A DNA stretch of 64,000 nt from Bacillota bacterium (GTDB lineage: Bacteria > Bacillota > SHA-98 > Ch115 > JABLXJ01). The stretch covers positions 1-64,000 of the forward strand of contig DUMQ01000130.1 of assembly GCA_012839815.1 (NCBI GenBank), read 5' to 3'. Below the pieces are notes generated by a model. The model saw nothing but the letters and a program-made list of their open reading frames with translations. It did not search any database and was not told where the DNA came from. This document shows positions 34,902-43,742 of the stretch, in pieces (positions within the stretch are counted from its first letter, which is position 1; the number at the start of each line of letters is the position of its first letter). A program made the position numbers and the translations under genes.

Positions 34902-35921
34902 GTGTATGCTGACTTAGAAAAACAAACCTCAAAGTTGCCCAAAAAGATCCTCGTTGTTTGCACCGGCAATACATGCCGCAGCCCGATGGCCGAAGCCATG
35001 CTCCGCGAGAGTTTCAGGTCGTTGAGCGGGAAGGGAGGCAGGGATGGCGCTGATATACAGGTTATCTCCGCCGGGTTAGCGGCCCCGGAGGGGGAGCCCG
35101 CCTCCCGCCTGGCGGTCGAGGTGATGAAGGAGCGAAACCTCGATATATCCGGCCACCGGGCGCGGTCGATAACGCGGCAGCTGGTTGAGGATGCGGATCT
35201 TATCCTCACGATGACTGCAGGTCATAAGCGGTCCCTTGTTGCCATGTACCCTGAGGCAGAGGGCAAGGTCTTCTCAATGAAGGAGTTTGCCGCTGGAGCC
35301 GGGGGTAAGCCTGGCGATGGGGATGGGCCTGGCGGTGGGGGTGGTGATATTCCTGATCCCTTCGGGGGTTCAATAGAAGCTTACCGGGCTGCGGCCGATG
35401 AGATCGGTGATGCGGTGGAGAGGATTATCTCAAGGTTTAAAGGCATAGAATCTTGTGGAGCAAGGGGAATGGTTTCGATGAGGGTGGCACTGGGTAGCGA
35501 TCACGGCGGATACCTGTTGAAGGAGCATCTAAAGAGCATTTTGGATGATATGGGGGTTGTCTATGAGGATTTCGGGACGTTTTCGGAGGAGAGTGTAGAC
35601 TACCCCGACATCGGCCTGGAGGTCGCGCGCCGCGTTGCACGCGGCGAGTTTGATCGGGGCGTCCTCATATGCGGGACGGGCATCGGTATGAGCATAGCGG
35701 CCAATAAAATTCCCGGTATCCGGGCCTCGCTCTGCCAGGATACGGTAACGGCCAGGCTCGCGCGGGAGCATAACGACGCAAATGTGCTCACGCTTGGCGG
35801 GCGGATCATAGGTCCTGTCGTCGCCGAGGAGATCCTCAAGGTGTGGCTGAGCACGCCATTCTCCGGGGGGCGCCACGCCAGGCGCATAGAGAAGATCACG
35901 CTGGCGGAGGGAGGGCGCTGA
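34902..35921 (+). CDS. Fusion: protein arginine phosphatase (YwlE-like) + ribose-5-phosphate isomerase B
   Basis: Residues 15-180 form a low-molecular-weight phosphatase with P-loop [13 protein letters not shown]; the Thr after CTGN is the residue that favours phospho-arginine in YwlE. The general-acid Asp is in DIPDPFGG. A Gly/Asp-rich insertion (about 135-150) interrupts it. Residues 192-339 are RpiB ([37 protein letters not shown]). The frame is open throughout. A GGAGcaagggga-ATG at about 35469 could also start a separate RpiB. McsB, the arginine kinase, is encoded at 46.3 kb. Confidence 0.88.
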   Translation: MYADLEKQTSKLPKKILVVCTGNTCRSPMAEAMLRESFRSLSGKGGRDGADIQVISAGLAAPEGEPASRLAVEVMKERNLDISGHRARSITRQLVEDADLILTMTAGHKRSLVAMYPEAEGKVFSMKEFAAGAGGKPGDGDGPGGGGGDIPDPFGGSIEAYRAAADEIGDAVERIISRFKGIESCGARGMVSMRVALGSDHGGYLLKEHLKSILDDMGVVYEDFGTFSEESVDYPDIGLEVARRVARGEFDRGVLICGTGIGMSIAANKIPGIRASLCQDTVTARLAREHNDANVLTLGGRIIGPVVAEEILKVWLSTPFSGGRHARRIEKITLAEGGR

Positions 35922-35923
35922 TT

Positions 35924-36367
35924 GTGGGCCGGCCGTCCTGGGACGAGTATTTCATGGAAATAGCGCAGCTTGTCGCTAAGCGGTCGACATGCCTGCGGCG
36001 CCAGGTCGGCGCCATTGCCGTCAGGGAGCGTCGCATCCTCGCCACGGGATATAACGGAGCACCCTCGGGGTTGAGGCATTGCCTCGAGGTCGGCTGCCTT
36101 CGCAGCGAGCGCGAAATACCCTCAGGCGAGCGGCAAGAGTTGTGCAGGGGCCTCCATGCCGAGCAAAATGTCATAATTCAAGCTGCGCTGCACGGGGTGA
36201 GCATATGGGGTGCCACCCTATATTGTACGCACCAGCCATGCAGCCTCTGTGCCAAGATGCTCGTAAACGCAGGCATGACCGAGATCGTATTCTCCGGCGA
36301 CTACCCTGACGAGCTGGCGCGCAGCATCCTTAGCGAGGCCGGGGTAACGCTAAGGCGCTGGCAGTGA
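35924..36367 (+). CDS. dCMP deaminase (ComEB family)
   Basis: This zinc deaminase converts dCMP to dUMP for thymidylate synthesis. The zinc site is GLHAEQNVI (His and catalytic Glu) with [10 protein letters not shown] (two Cys). I start at GTG 35924 ([21 protein letters not shown]) behind GGAGGGAGGGCG; the track start at 35843 is too long. Length is 147 aa. It follows rpiB by 2 bp in an operon-like run towards wecA. Confidence 0.93.
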   Translation: MGRPSWDEYFMEIAQLVAKRSTCLRRQVGAIAVRERRILATGYNGAPSGLRHCLEVGCLRSEREIPSGERQELCRGLHAEQNVIIQAALHGVSIWGATLYCTHQPCSLCAKMLVNAGMTEIVFSGDYPDELARSILSEAGVTLRRWQ

Positions 36368-36470
36368 GCGGCGAAGCGAGCAGTGGGCAACGAGCTGGCA
36401 GTGAGCAATGAGCGGTGAGCAGCCAGCGATGAGTAATGGGCAGTGGACGCGGAGCTTGATGAAGTGTGAA
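36368..36470. repeat. Short degenerate tandem repeats (GCAGTGAGC-like)
   Basis: Variants of GCAGTGAGC and GCAATGAGC recur eight or more times between the dCMP deaminase stop and the wecA promoter. No ORF with coding character is seen. Confidence 0.7.
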
Positions 36471-36509
36471 AAGAGGCAGGGGAAAGGTGAGAGTGGTAGA
36501 GAGTTGGCA

Positions 36510-36538
36510 TTGACAAGCAGGTATCGCTTGTCTAAAAT
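36510..36538 (+). promoter_or_regulatory. Promoter with embedded inverted repeat before wecA
   Basis: TTGACA, 17 bp, TAAAAT. A perfect inverted repeat GACAAGC-aggtatc-GCTTGTC runs from the -35 to the -10, so a repressor bound there would block RNA polymerase. A related GCAAGCGATA follows downstream. Confidence 0.75.
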
Positions 36539-36611
36539 GGTTTGTGGTGTCGCTCTCGCTCCAGTTGTTTTAATGCAAGCGATAGTCTGATGCGGGCGAG
36601 CGGCAAGTGAG

Positions 36612-37697
36612 GTGCGCATAGTGGGACGGTACGAACAGTATCTAATTGCGTTCATAGAGGCTTTCGCCATATGCTATATATTGACGCCCGTCGTGAGGAG
36701 CGTGGCCTTGCGTTTCGGTTTTGTGGATAAGCCTGGTGGCAGGCACATTCATAAGGTCCCGATACCGCTTCTCGGGGGCGTTGCCATCTATCTCGCTTTT
36801 ATCCTGACATCCCTGCACCGGGTGACCATGGATAGCGACCTGCTAGGACTTCTTGCGGGATCGACTGTAATCGTAATGGTCGGCATCATTGATGATATTA
36901 TGGAGCTCCCGGCGAAGCTGAAGTTCCTCGGGCAGATAATCGCTGCGGCCATTGTCGTGCTTTATGGCATACGGATAGAGTTTGTTACGAACCCCTTCGG
37001 TGGTATGATTTACCTCGGGGCCTGGAGCATCCCCGTAACCCTTCTATGGATCGTCAGCATCACGAACGTCATAAACTTCGTGGATGGCCTCGACGGGCTC
37101 GCCGCGGGCGTGTCATCAATCGCCGCCTTTTCCCTTTTTGTAGTGGCCGCCGAGAAGGGGCAGGCGACGATCGCGCTCTTGACCATCGCCCTGGCGGCAA
37201 GCGGGGTTGGGTTTCTGCGTTACAATTTCAACCCGGCGCGCATATTTATGGGCGATACGGGGGCTATGTTTTTGGGATTCAGTCTCGCCACCATATCCGT
37301 TATCGGAGCGCTGAAAGGCGCCACCACTATCGCGCTGGCCATACCGGTGCTTGCCCTTGGCCTGCCGATACTGGATACAGCTTTTGCTATAGTCCGCAGG
37401 GTCGAGAATGGCCAGCCCTTTTATGTTGCGGATAAAGGACACATTCACCACAGATTGCTGGCGCTCGGTCTAACGCAAAAGCAGGCTGTCCTCTTAATAT
37501 ACTTTATCACATCGTTCCTGGGCGTGAGCGCTATTGTCGTTGCGCAGATGGGAATCCTCTTTGGGTATACGGCCGTGGTGTTGATAATCGCCCTGCTTGC
37601 ATTCGGCGTGAAGCGGACGGGTATCGTGGATACCGGATCGCACAAGCACGTGCACAAAGTCATGCGAAACGGGGGGCCTCCCGCGGTCTCGGTCTAA
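36612..37697 (+). CDS. wecA: Undecaprenyl-phosphate GlcNAc-1-phosphate transferase (WecA/TagO family)
   Basis: This membrane enzyme starts secondary cell-wall polymer synthesis by moving GlcNAc-1-P to undecaprenyl phosphate. About ten hydrophobic segments are present. The motifs are GFVDKPGGRHIHKVPIP, GIIDDIMELPAKLKF (DD metal site), NVINFVDGLDGLAAG, FMGDTGAMFLGF and GHIHHRLL. It has a GTG start. wecB follows after a short gap. Confidence 0.94.
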   Translation: MRIVGRYEQYLIAFIEAFAICYILTPVVRSVALRFGFVDKPGGRHIHKVPIPLLGGVAIYLAFILTSLHRVTMDSDLLGLLAGSTVIVMVGIIDDIMELPAKLKFLGQIIAAAIVVLYGIRIEFVTNPFGGMIYLGAWSIPVTLLWIVSITNVINFVDGLDGLAAGVSSIAAFSLFVVAAEKGQATIALLTIALAASGVGFLRYNFNPARIFMGDTGAMFLGFSLATISVIGALKGATTIALAIPVLALGLPILDTAFAIVRRVENGQPFYVADKGHIHHRLLALGLTQKQAVLLIYFITSFLGVSAIVVAQMGILFGYTAVVLIIALLAFGVKRTGIVDTGSHKHVHKVMRNGGPPAVSV

Positions 37698-37763
37698 GTT
37701 GACCGTTCTCCTGCGAATGACGAAAGGGGCAGAGATTTAGAAAGTTGCGGTGATCGCGGATTA

Positions 37764-38924
37764 ATGCAGAGAATCAAGATAATGGCAATATTTGGGACGA
37801 GGCCCGAGGCTATAAAAATGGCACCATTGATCAAGGAGCTAAGGCGGCATGAGGACGTTATAGAGACTATCGTCGCGGTGACTGCCCAGCACAGGGAGAT
37901 GCTTGATCAGGTGCTTGATTTATTTAATATAGTGCCCAAGTATGACCTGGGGATCATGCGGGAGGGGCAATCGCTATCCGATGTGATAACCCGGAGCATC
38001 CTGGGGCTTGAGGGCCCGTTGACCCGCGAGGGGCCGGATATGACCCTCGTCCACGGGGATACGGCAACCACCTTCGGCGGGGCCCTCGTTTCTTTTTATC
38101 ATAGGATCCCGGTAGGCCATGTGGAGGCAGGCCTCAGGACCCGGGATAAGTATAATCCGTTCCCGGAGGAGATGAACCGCCGGCTTACAGGGGTCGTCGC
38201 CGACCTCCATTTCGCTCCGACCATGAACCACAAGGCCAACCTGCTGGCCGAGAATGTCGATGAGGGAAGCATCTTTGTTACGGGCAACACCGTAATCGAT
38301 GCCCTGCTGGATGTGGCGAAGCGCGAGGTGGATATAAATCCTCATGTCCCTGCTGGCGCCGGAGGCAGGCGCGTCCTGCTGGTTACCGCTCACCGCCGGG
38401 AGAACCTCGGGAGACCTATGGAGGAGATTTGCCTCGCGCTGCGCGACATCCTGAGGAGCTACAGGGATGTTGAGGTTGTGTTTCCAGTCCACAAGAACCC
38501 CGCGGTCCGCGATACGGTGTTCAGAATTCTCGGGAGGGAAGAGCGGGCCAACCTCATCGAGCCGGTGGATTACCGGACCATGGTCTATCTGATGAAGCAT
38601 TGCTACTTCATATTGACTGATTCCGGGGGCTTGCAGGAAGAGGCCCCGTCCCTGGGGAAGCCTGTGCTCGTGTTGAGGGAGGTTACAGAGCGTCCTGAAG
38701 GGGTGGAGGCGGGGACGCTCCGGGTCGTCGGGACTCAGAGGGAGCGTGTAGTTGAGGAGGCCAGGCGCCTCCTTGATGACACCGCAAGCTATGCAAGGAT
38801 GGCTAATGCTGTAAATCCATATGGGGATGGGAAGGCGTCAACCCGGATAGTCCAGGCGATCCTCTATTATTTCGGAATTTCCAAAACGCGCCCGAAGCCA
38901 TGGGAGCCGGAGCGATCAAAATGA
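37764..38924 (+). CDS. wecB: UDP-N-acetylglucosamine 2-epimerase (non-hydrolysing)
   Basis: WecB/MnaA interconverts UDP-GlcNAc and UDP-ManNAc for wall polymers. The motifs are FGTRPEAIKMAPLI, VHGDTATTFGG, HVEAGLRTRDKYNPFPEEMNR, TAHRRENLG and TDSGGLQEEAPSLGKPVLVLR. The 386 aa is typical. With wecA it suggests ManNAc-containing teichoic-acid-like or S-layer linkage polymers. Confidence 0.96.
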   Translation: MQRIKIMAIFGTRPEAIKMAPLIKELRRHEDVIETIVAVTAQHREMLDQVLDLFNIVPKYDLGIMREGQSLSDVITRSILGLEGPLTREGPDMTLVHGDTATTFGGALVSFYHRIPVGHVEAGLRTRDKYNPFPEEMNRRLTGVVADLHFAPTMNHKANLLAENVDEGSIFVTGNTVIDALLDVAKREVDINPHVPAGAGGRRVLLVTAHRRENLGRPMEEICLALRDILRSYRDVEVVFPVHKNPAVRDTVFRILGREERANLIEPVDYRTMVYLMKHCYFILTDSGGLQEEAPSLGKPVLVLREVTERPEGVEAGTLRVVGTQRERVVEEARRLLDDTASYARMANAVNPYGDGKASTRIVQAILYYFGISKTRPKPWEPERSK

Positions 38925-38945
38925 TCCGGGGCCGGTTGTGATGAC

Positions 38946-40268
38946 ATGATGCCCCAGCAGGGAGGATCGGGTGGTGATGATCCAGTCTTGATAAGACTTT
39001 TGATCGCCGACGAAAGGGGCCGGATTTCCGTAGAGGAGGACCTGGCTTGCGCCGGCAGGACGGGGGACATTCTCGTCGAGGTCCAGCCAGATGATGTAAT
39101 GCCGGTGCCTTCCGGCGCGACCCTGATGTTCTTGCCGGGGCGGGAGGCGATCGGCATTGACGTGAGATCCGGGGATTTTGTCCCGGCGGGACGAGGCCTG
39201 AATGCCGTGAGCGCCATCCTCCCCCAGGGATATACCAGGACCCTGCTACCAGCCTATAGACCCCCCACCGGAGGTAAGCGTGATGGGATCCTCCCGCTTT
39301 TCGGCTATACGATGGTGGGGATGGGCGATGATGGCCTTGTTGTTGCTGCGGTGCGGACGGATGAGGATTTCAAGTGGAATCCTGAGAACTATAATACTCG
39401 TGACCTGCCGGCCCGGGTCGCCGCCGCGCTTGAAGGACGGCCGACAAACAGAATTTTGGTGCAGCTCTCGAAATGCGCGCTTGAGTACGGGTGTTTTACT
39501 GCGCAGAACATATTCTACCGCCGCTGGGAGGGCGGCATTCCCGTGGCGACGACGTGCAATGCCATGTGTCTTGGCTGCATCTCCAAACAGCCCTCTGAAT
39601 GCTGCCCCGCACCCCAGGAACGCATAAGGTTTACACCCTCGGTCTCCGAGATTGTGGAGGTCGCCCTGCCTCATCTCGAGGAGGCGGAGGACGCCATAAT
39701 TAGCTTTGGCCAGGGATGCGAGGGCGAGCCTCTAACCAGGAGCGAGCTGCTTGCCGGGGCCATTCGATCCCTGAGAAAAGCCACAGGGCGGGGGACAATA
39801 AATATAAATACAAACGCCGGCGATACGCGCGGGTTTAAGGCCCTGTGCGAAGCCGGACTCGATTCAGCGCGGGTGAGTCTTATCAGTGCTAGGCCGGAGG
39901 TATACAATGCCTACCACAGGCCACGCGGTTATTCACTCGAGGATGTGATCGCTTCGCTCAGGGTTGCGAAGGATTACGGGGTTTTCACATCGGTGAATCT
40001 TCTCGTGTTCCCGGGCCTCACGGATAGCAAGGAGGAATTCCAGGCCCTTTCTGAGCTTATAGAAGCCTCCAGGCTGGATATGATCCAGCTCAGGAACTTG
40101 AATATAGACCCGGAGTTTTTCATGGGCGTCCTGCGTAAGTCCACGGGTATCCTGCGTCGGTCCGGTGGGGGAAGCGAGGCTATTGGCATAGTAAATTTTA
40201 TTGAGGCCCTTAAATCTTCATTCCCCCGACTCAAAATCGGCAATTATTCGCGCCCGGTTGGGCGTTAA
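38946..40268 (+). CDS. Radical SAM protein of unknown function
   Basis: This 440-residue protein has a radical SAM core in its C-terminal half. The cluster motif is TTCNAMCLGC (CxxxCxxC, about residue 202), soon followed by SECCPAP. ISFGQGCEGEP corresponds to the SAM-contact region and NINTNAG to a later barrel strand. The N-terminal 190 residues (NRILVQLSKCALEYGCF and an FLPGREAIGIDVRSGDF block) match nothing I recognise. It lies 20 bp after wecB, yet nothing ties it to wall synthesis. Its TAA stop is inside a repeat terminus. Confidence 0.85.
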   Translation: MMPQQGGSGGDDPVLIRLLIADERGRISVEEDLACAGRTGDILVEVQPDDVMPVPSGATLMFLPGREAIGIDVRSGDFVPAGRGLNAVSAILPQGYTRTLLPAYRPPTGGKRDGILPLFGYTMVGMGDDGLVVAAVRTDEDFKWNPENYNTRDLPARVAAALEGRPTNRILVQLSKCALEYGCFTAQNIFYRRWEGGIPVATTCNAMCLGCISKQPSECCPAPQERIRFTPSVSEIVEVALPHLEEAEDAIISFGQGCEGEPLTRSELLAGAIRSLRKATGRGTININTNAGDTRGFKALCEAGLDSARVSLISARPEVYNAYHRPRGYSLEDVIASLRVAKDYGVFTSVNLLVFPGLTDSKEEFQALSELIEASRLDMIQLRNLNIDPEFFMGVLRKSTGILRRSGGGSEAIGIVNFIEALKSSFPRLKIGNYSRPVGR

Positions 40269-40472
40269 GCTAAGTGCTGGTTCCTTAATTCATGCCAGTT
40301 TACCGGCACGTCCCAGGACTTACGGTGTTGCGTTCCGGGGACGGCGCGCTTGCGGCGCGCCTCCGTTGAAATTTGGCGCGAGGACCCTGCCAAATTTCAA
40401 GAGGCCCCGTCACGCAATCACCGGCAACCTATGGAAAAGTGGCAATGGCTTTTGAGCTTAAACTTAGAGCTG
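40266..40472. repeat. Partial copy R5 of the nested-palindrome repeat
   Basis: TAAGCTAAGTGCTGGTTCCTTAATTCATGCCAG, the core with GGCGCGC palindromes and GAAATTTGGC/GCCAAATTTC, and a degraded right arm to CTTAAACTTAGAGC match the full copy at 43.7 kb in the same orientation. Both outer ends are missing or diverged. Confidence 0.82.
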
Positions 40473-40519
40473 AGCGTTGGGAGCGTTAAGTCGTTGAGTG
40501 TCAAGAGCGTCAATAGAGA

Positions 40520-40927
40520 GAGCCCGTAGTAACCTTTGTTCCGGCTACTGCAGATCCCTGCATAGCCCACGGCAACCTTTCGGCTACCATAGACCATTAC
40601 GGAACCTACAATAACCTTGACTCGACCCATCACGAGTCCCTAAGCAGCCCACGGCAATCTCCCGACTGCCGTGAACCACTGGGTTTTTAAGAAAAACCAT
40701 CACCGGAACCCGTGATGATCTTAGCTCGACCACCATGCATCCCTTTTGAGCCTGCGACAGTCTCAATCACTTCAACTGCCGCAGACCCTTACAGGACGCC
40801 ATGGTGATCTGCGCGCCGGCTGTCACAGACCCCCTTGGAGCCTGTGACAACCTTTGCCCGACCGTTACAGACCCCATCAGGACAGAGCCTGTAACGATCT
40901 TGGCTCGGCTACTACGGACCCTCACGG
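40520..40927. repeat. Tandem array of degenerate hairpins (unit about 45 bp)
   Basis: About nine units share a frame like GAGCC-stem-AACCTT...CGACC-stem-AGACCCC. The stems vary, yet both arms often change together: CACGGCA/TGCCGTG (40650/40667), CATCAC/GTGATG (40698/40712), GTCACAG/CTGTGAC (40822/40842), GTTACAG/CTGTAAC (40864/40889). ORFs across it are short and unconvincing. It is followed by about 100 AT-rich bases and then tldD. Confidence 0.75.
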
Positions 40928-41031
40928 TCTATATGTTAACCAGCAAACCAGAAAATATGACATCGTACAGGAAGAATATTAATGGAAAATCATACAACAA
41001 TATTAACATAATACCTGAGGAGGCTTGAGCT

Positions 41032-42408
41032 TTGCGCAACCTTGTCGAGGACGCCCTCAAGGGGGCGGGCGCCGATTATGCGGAGATAAGAATAGAAGAG
41101 CGCGAGACTACGCGGATTGCGTTCCGAGGCCGGACGCTGGAGGAGATAGGGATGTCCGTGACTCTCGGTGGTAATGTGCGGGCGCTGGTGCGGGGCGGCT
41201 GGGGCTTTGTTTCCTTTGACGGCATTGGCGAGCTGAAGGAACGCGTGCGGCTTGCGGTAAGTCAGGCGAGGCTGGCGACGACCGGAAACGGCCGCGCCTC
41301 GCAGCTCTCACCAGTTGAACCCGTAATTGATAGTGTAAAGGCCCAGCTTGTAAAGGACCCGCGCCACATCCCGCTATCGACCAAGAAGCGCCTCTTGGAG
41401 GAGTATAACGAGATTATTCTCAATTCCGGGCCGAGGATCCAGACATCGACCATCCTCTATGTGGAGACGTTTACGAAGAAGTATTTTGCCAATACCGAGG
41501 GGACCTATATAGACCAGGAGGCGAGCGATATAGGGGCGAATATAACGGCCATCGCCAGGGATGGCGACAATGTGCAGCAGTGCTTCCTGCCTGCGGGCGG
41601 CACAACAGGGTTCCAGACCGTTGAGGGGCTCCATGAAAGGGTTAGGGACATCGCCCGGAGGGCCATTGAGATGCTGGATGCGGATCCCGTGAAGGCCGGC
41701 GAATACACGGTGGTTATCAACCCTGGCCTCGCCGGGGTGTTTGTTCACGAGGCATTTGGTCACCTCAGCGAGTCGGATTTCGTTTACGAAAACGAAAGGC
41801 TGCAGGAGATCATGACCATGGGCGCGCGATTCGGCCCGGATATCTTGAACATCGTTGACGGGGCGGCGGTCGAAGGCCACCGCGGGTCATACAGGTATGA
41901 TGATGAGGGGGTCCCGAGCAGGATGACCCACCTTATAAGAAACGGCATCCTCGTTGGCAGGCTTCACTCTCGTGAGACCGCGGCTAAAATGGGTGAGCGC
42001 CCAACGGGCAACGCGAGGGCCATAAACTACCGTCACAGGCCTATAGTGCGGATGACGAATACGTTTATAGAGAATGGAACGACGAGCTTTGAGGATATGA
42101 TCTCAGATATAAAGGAAGGGGTCTACGCCATAGAGGCATATGGGGGCGAGACCGCTATGGAAATGTTTACCTTCTCGGCGGGCGAGGCCTTCATGATAAG
42201 GAATGGCAAGATAGCCGAGCGGGTGAGGGATGTGGTCCTGACCGGCAACCTCTTCGATACACTCAAGAACATCGAATGCATAGGTAATGATTTTGAATGG
42301 CATGATGGAGGCGCCGGCGGGTGCGGCAAGGGCGCGCAATTCCCGTTGCCTGTGGGCGATGGGGGTCCACACGTGAGGATACGTAAGGTTGTCATAGGGG
42401 GAAGATGA
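41032..42408 (+). CDS. tldD: Metalloprotease TldD
   Basis: TldD is the catalytic half of the TldD-TldE protease that degrades unfolded or precursor peptides. The zinc motif HEAFGH (about residue 240) is intact, with a later GGCGKGAQF zinc-ligand Cys region. The TTG start lies 8 bp after GAGGAGG. It overlaps tldE by 4 bp (ATGA). Its 458 aa is normal. The leader region upstream holds the hairpin array. Confidence 0.95.
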   Translation: MRNLVEDALKGAGADYAEIRIEERETTRIAFRGRTLEEIGMSVTLGGNVRALVRGGWGFVSFDGIGELKERVRLAVSQARLATTGNGRASQLSPVEPVIDSVKAQLVKDPRHIPLSTKKRLLEEYNEIILNSGPRIQTSTILYVETFTKKYFANTEGTYIDQEASDIGANITAIARDGDNVQQCFLPAGGTTGFQTVEGLHERVRDIARRAIEMLDADPVKAGEYTVVINPGLAGVFVHEAFGHLSESDFVYENERLQEIMTMGARFGPDILNIVDGAAVEGHRGSYRYDDEGVPSRMTHLIRNGILVGRLHSRETAAKMGERPTGNARAINYRHRPIVRMTNTFIENGTTSFEDMISDIKEGVYAIEAYGGETAMEMFTFSAGEAFMIRNGKIAERVRDVVLTGNLFDTLKNIECIGNDFEWHDGGAGGCGKGAQFPLPVGDGGPHVRIRKVVIGGR

Positions 42409-43742
42409 CTTTGGAAAGGCTGTTGAATCTTGCATCGAAAGAGGCTGACGCAGCTGAGGTATTCTTCATAAAGAGCGCGGAGACCCCCGTTTCCTTTGAA
42501 GCGAACAGGCTCAAATTCATCGAAACGAGGATGGTTGAGGGCGCCGCGCTCCGGATCATAAGAAACGGGCGCATTGGTTTCTCGACCTCCAGCAAGCTTG
42601 ATGAGCCGGATATCCTGGTCAGGAACGCCGTCGCCTCGAGCGAGTTCGGGGTCGAGGCGGCCTTTGAATTCCCCGCGACGTCAAAGGCAGCGCTTCCCAC
42701 CCCCAGGGTTTACGATGCCGGGATCGCCGACCTTGACCCTGGGTACATGATCAAGCTCGGCTCGGAGATGATCGCCCGGGTGCTGGATGCAGAGCCTGGG
42801 GCCAAGTGCGACGTCACGTTTACCAGGGATGTAGAGGAGATCTCTGTAGGGCATGCGGGGGGTGGACCTCCTGTATCGTACCGGCGGACCTTATTTGAAG
42901 GTGGCATGGAAGTGACTGTGGTCTCCGGCGAGGATATCTTGATGGTCTCGGATTACAATGCATCGAGCGCAATGAATATCGATTTCAGGCGCCTCACCGA
43001 CGGGATCATCCAGCGTTTGATATGGGCGAGGAGGATAGTCCCCGTCACCACCGGCCGGTACCCTGTCATCTTTACATCCAGGGCCATGGTTGTCCTCCTC
43101 CTGGCGTTGAAGGTGGCCCTGAATGGAAAGACGGTACTCCAGGGAGCCTCGCCACTTGCCGGCAAACTGGGCACCAGGGTGATGGATGAGCGTATCTCCC
43201 TTTACGACGACGGGACGGTGAACCACGCTCCGAGAAGTGCCCCCTTTGATGACGAGGGCGTGCCGTGCCGGCGGACGCCGCTCATAGAGGGCGGCGTGGT
43301 CCGCAACTTCTATTATGATCTCCAGACCGCCGGGCGTTCGGGGAAGGAGAGCACTGGCAATGGCTGGCGCGTCTCGCGCACGGGAGAGCGGTCCTTTGAG
43401 GGCCAGCCTACGACGGCGCAGACTAACATCGTGGTGCCGCCGGGGGACATGAGCCTCGAGAGGATGATAGAAAGCATGGATGAAGGCCTCATCGTTGAAC
43501 AGCTTATGGGGGCGGGCCAGGGGAATATCCTGAGCGGCGCCTTCTCGATGAATGTTCACCTCGGCTACAAGGTGGAGGGCGGCAGGATAGTGGGCCGGGT
43601 CAAGAACACCATGGTGGCGGGGAACGCCTTTGAGGCGTTTAACGATGTGGTGGCGCTTGGCGACAAGGCTGAGTGGGTCATGGGCCCTTATTCGGTGCCG
43701 GCTTTCTTGTTCAGGTCGCTGTCGGTGTCGACGAAGAGTTAA
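42405..43742 (+). CDS. tldE: TldE/PmbA family protease subunit
   Basis: This is the partner of TldD lacking the HExxH motif, as is usual. GRIGFSTSSKLDEPDILVRNAV and DDEGVPCRRTPLIEGGVVRNFYYDLQTA are family blocks, and GNILSGAFSMNVHLGYKVEGG lies near the C-terminus. It is translationally coupled to tldD. The TAA stop is the first codon of the full-length repeat element. Confidence 0.94.
   Translation: MTLERLLNLASKEADAAEVFFIKSAETPVSFEANRLKFIETRMVEGAALRIIRNGRIGFSTSSKLDEPDILVRNAVASSEFGVEAAFEFPATSKAALPTPRVYDAGIADLDPGYMIKLGSEMIARVLDAEPGAKCDVTFTRDVEEISVGHAGGGPPVSYRRTLFEGGMEVTVVSGEDILMVSDYNASSAMNIDFRRLTDGIIQRLIWARRIVPVTTGRYPVIFTSRAMVVLLLALKVALNGKTVLQGASPLAGKLGTRVMDERISLYDDGTVNHAPRSAPFDDEGVPCRRTPLIEGGVVRNFYYDLQTAGRSGKESTGNGWRVSRTGERSFEGQPTTAQTNIVVPPGDMSLERMIESMDEGLIVEQLMGAGQGNILSGAFSMNVHLGYKVEGGRIVGRVKNTMVAGNAFEAFNDVVALGDKAEWVMGPYSVPAFLFRSLSVSTKS

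Noticed and set aside
40520-40927. Possible CRISPR array
   Set aside because: Units are degenerate, there are no identical repeats with unique spacers, and no cas genes are near.
40801-41028. ORF MVICAPAVTDPLGACDN...
   Set aside because: It reads through the hairpin array and AT-rich leader; the VTDP repeats reflect the DNA repeat, and tldD has its own TTG start with a strong RBS.
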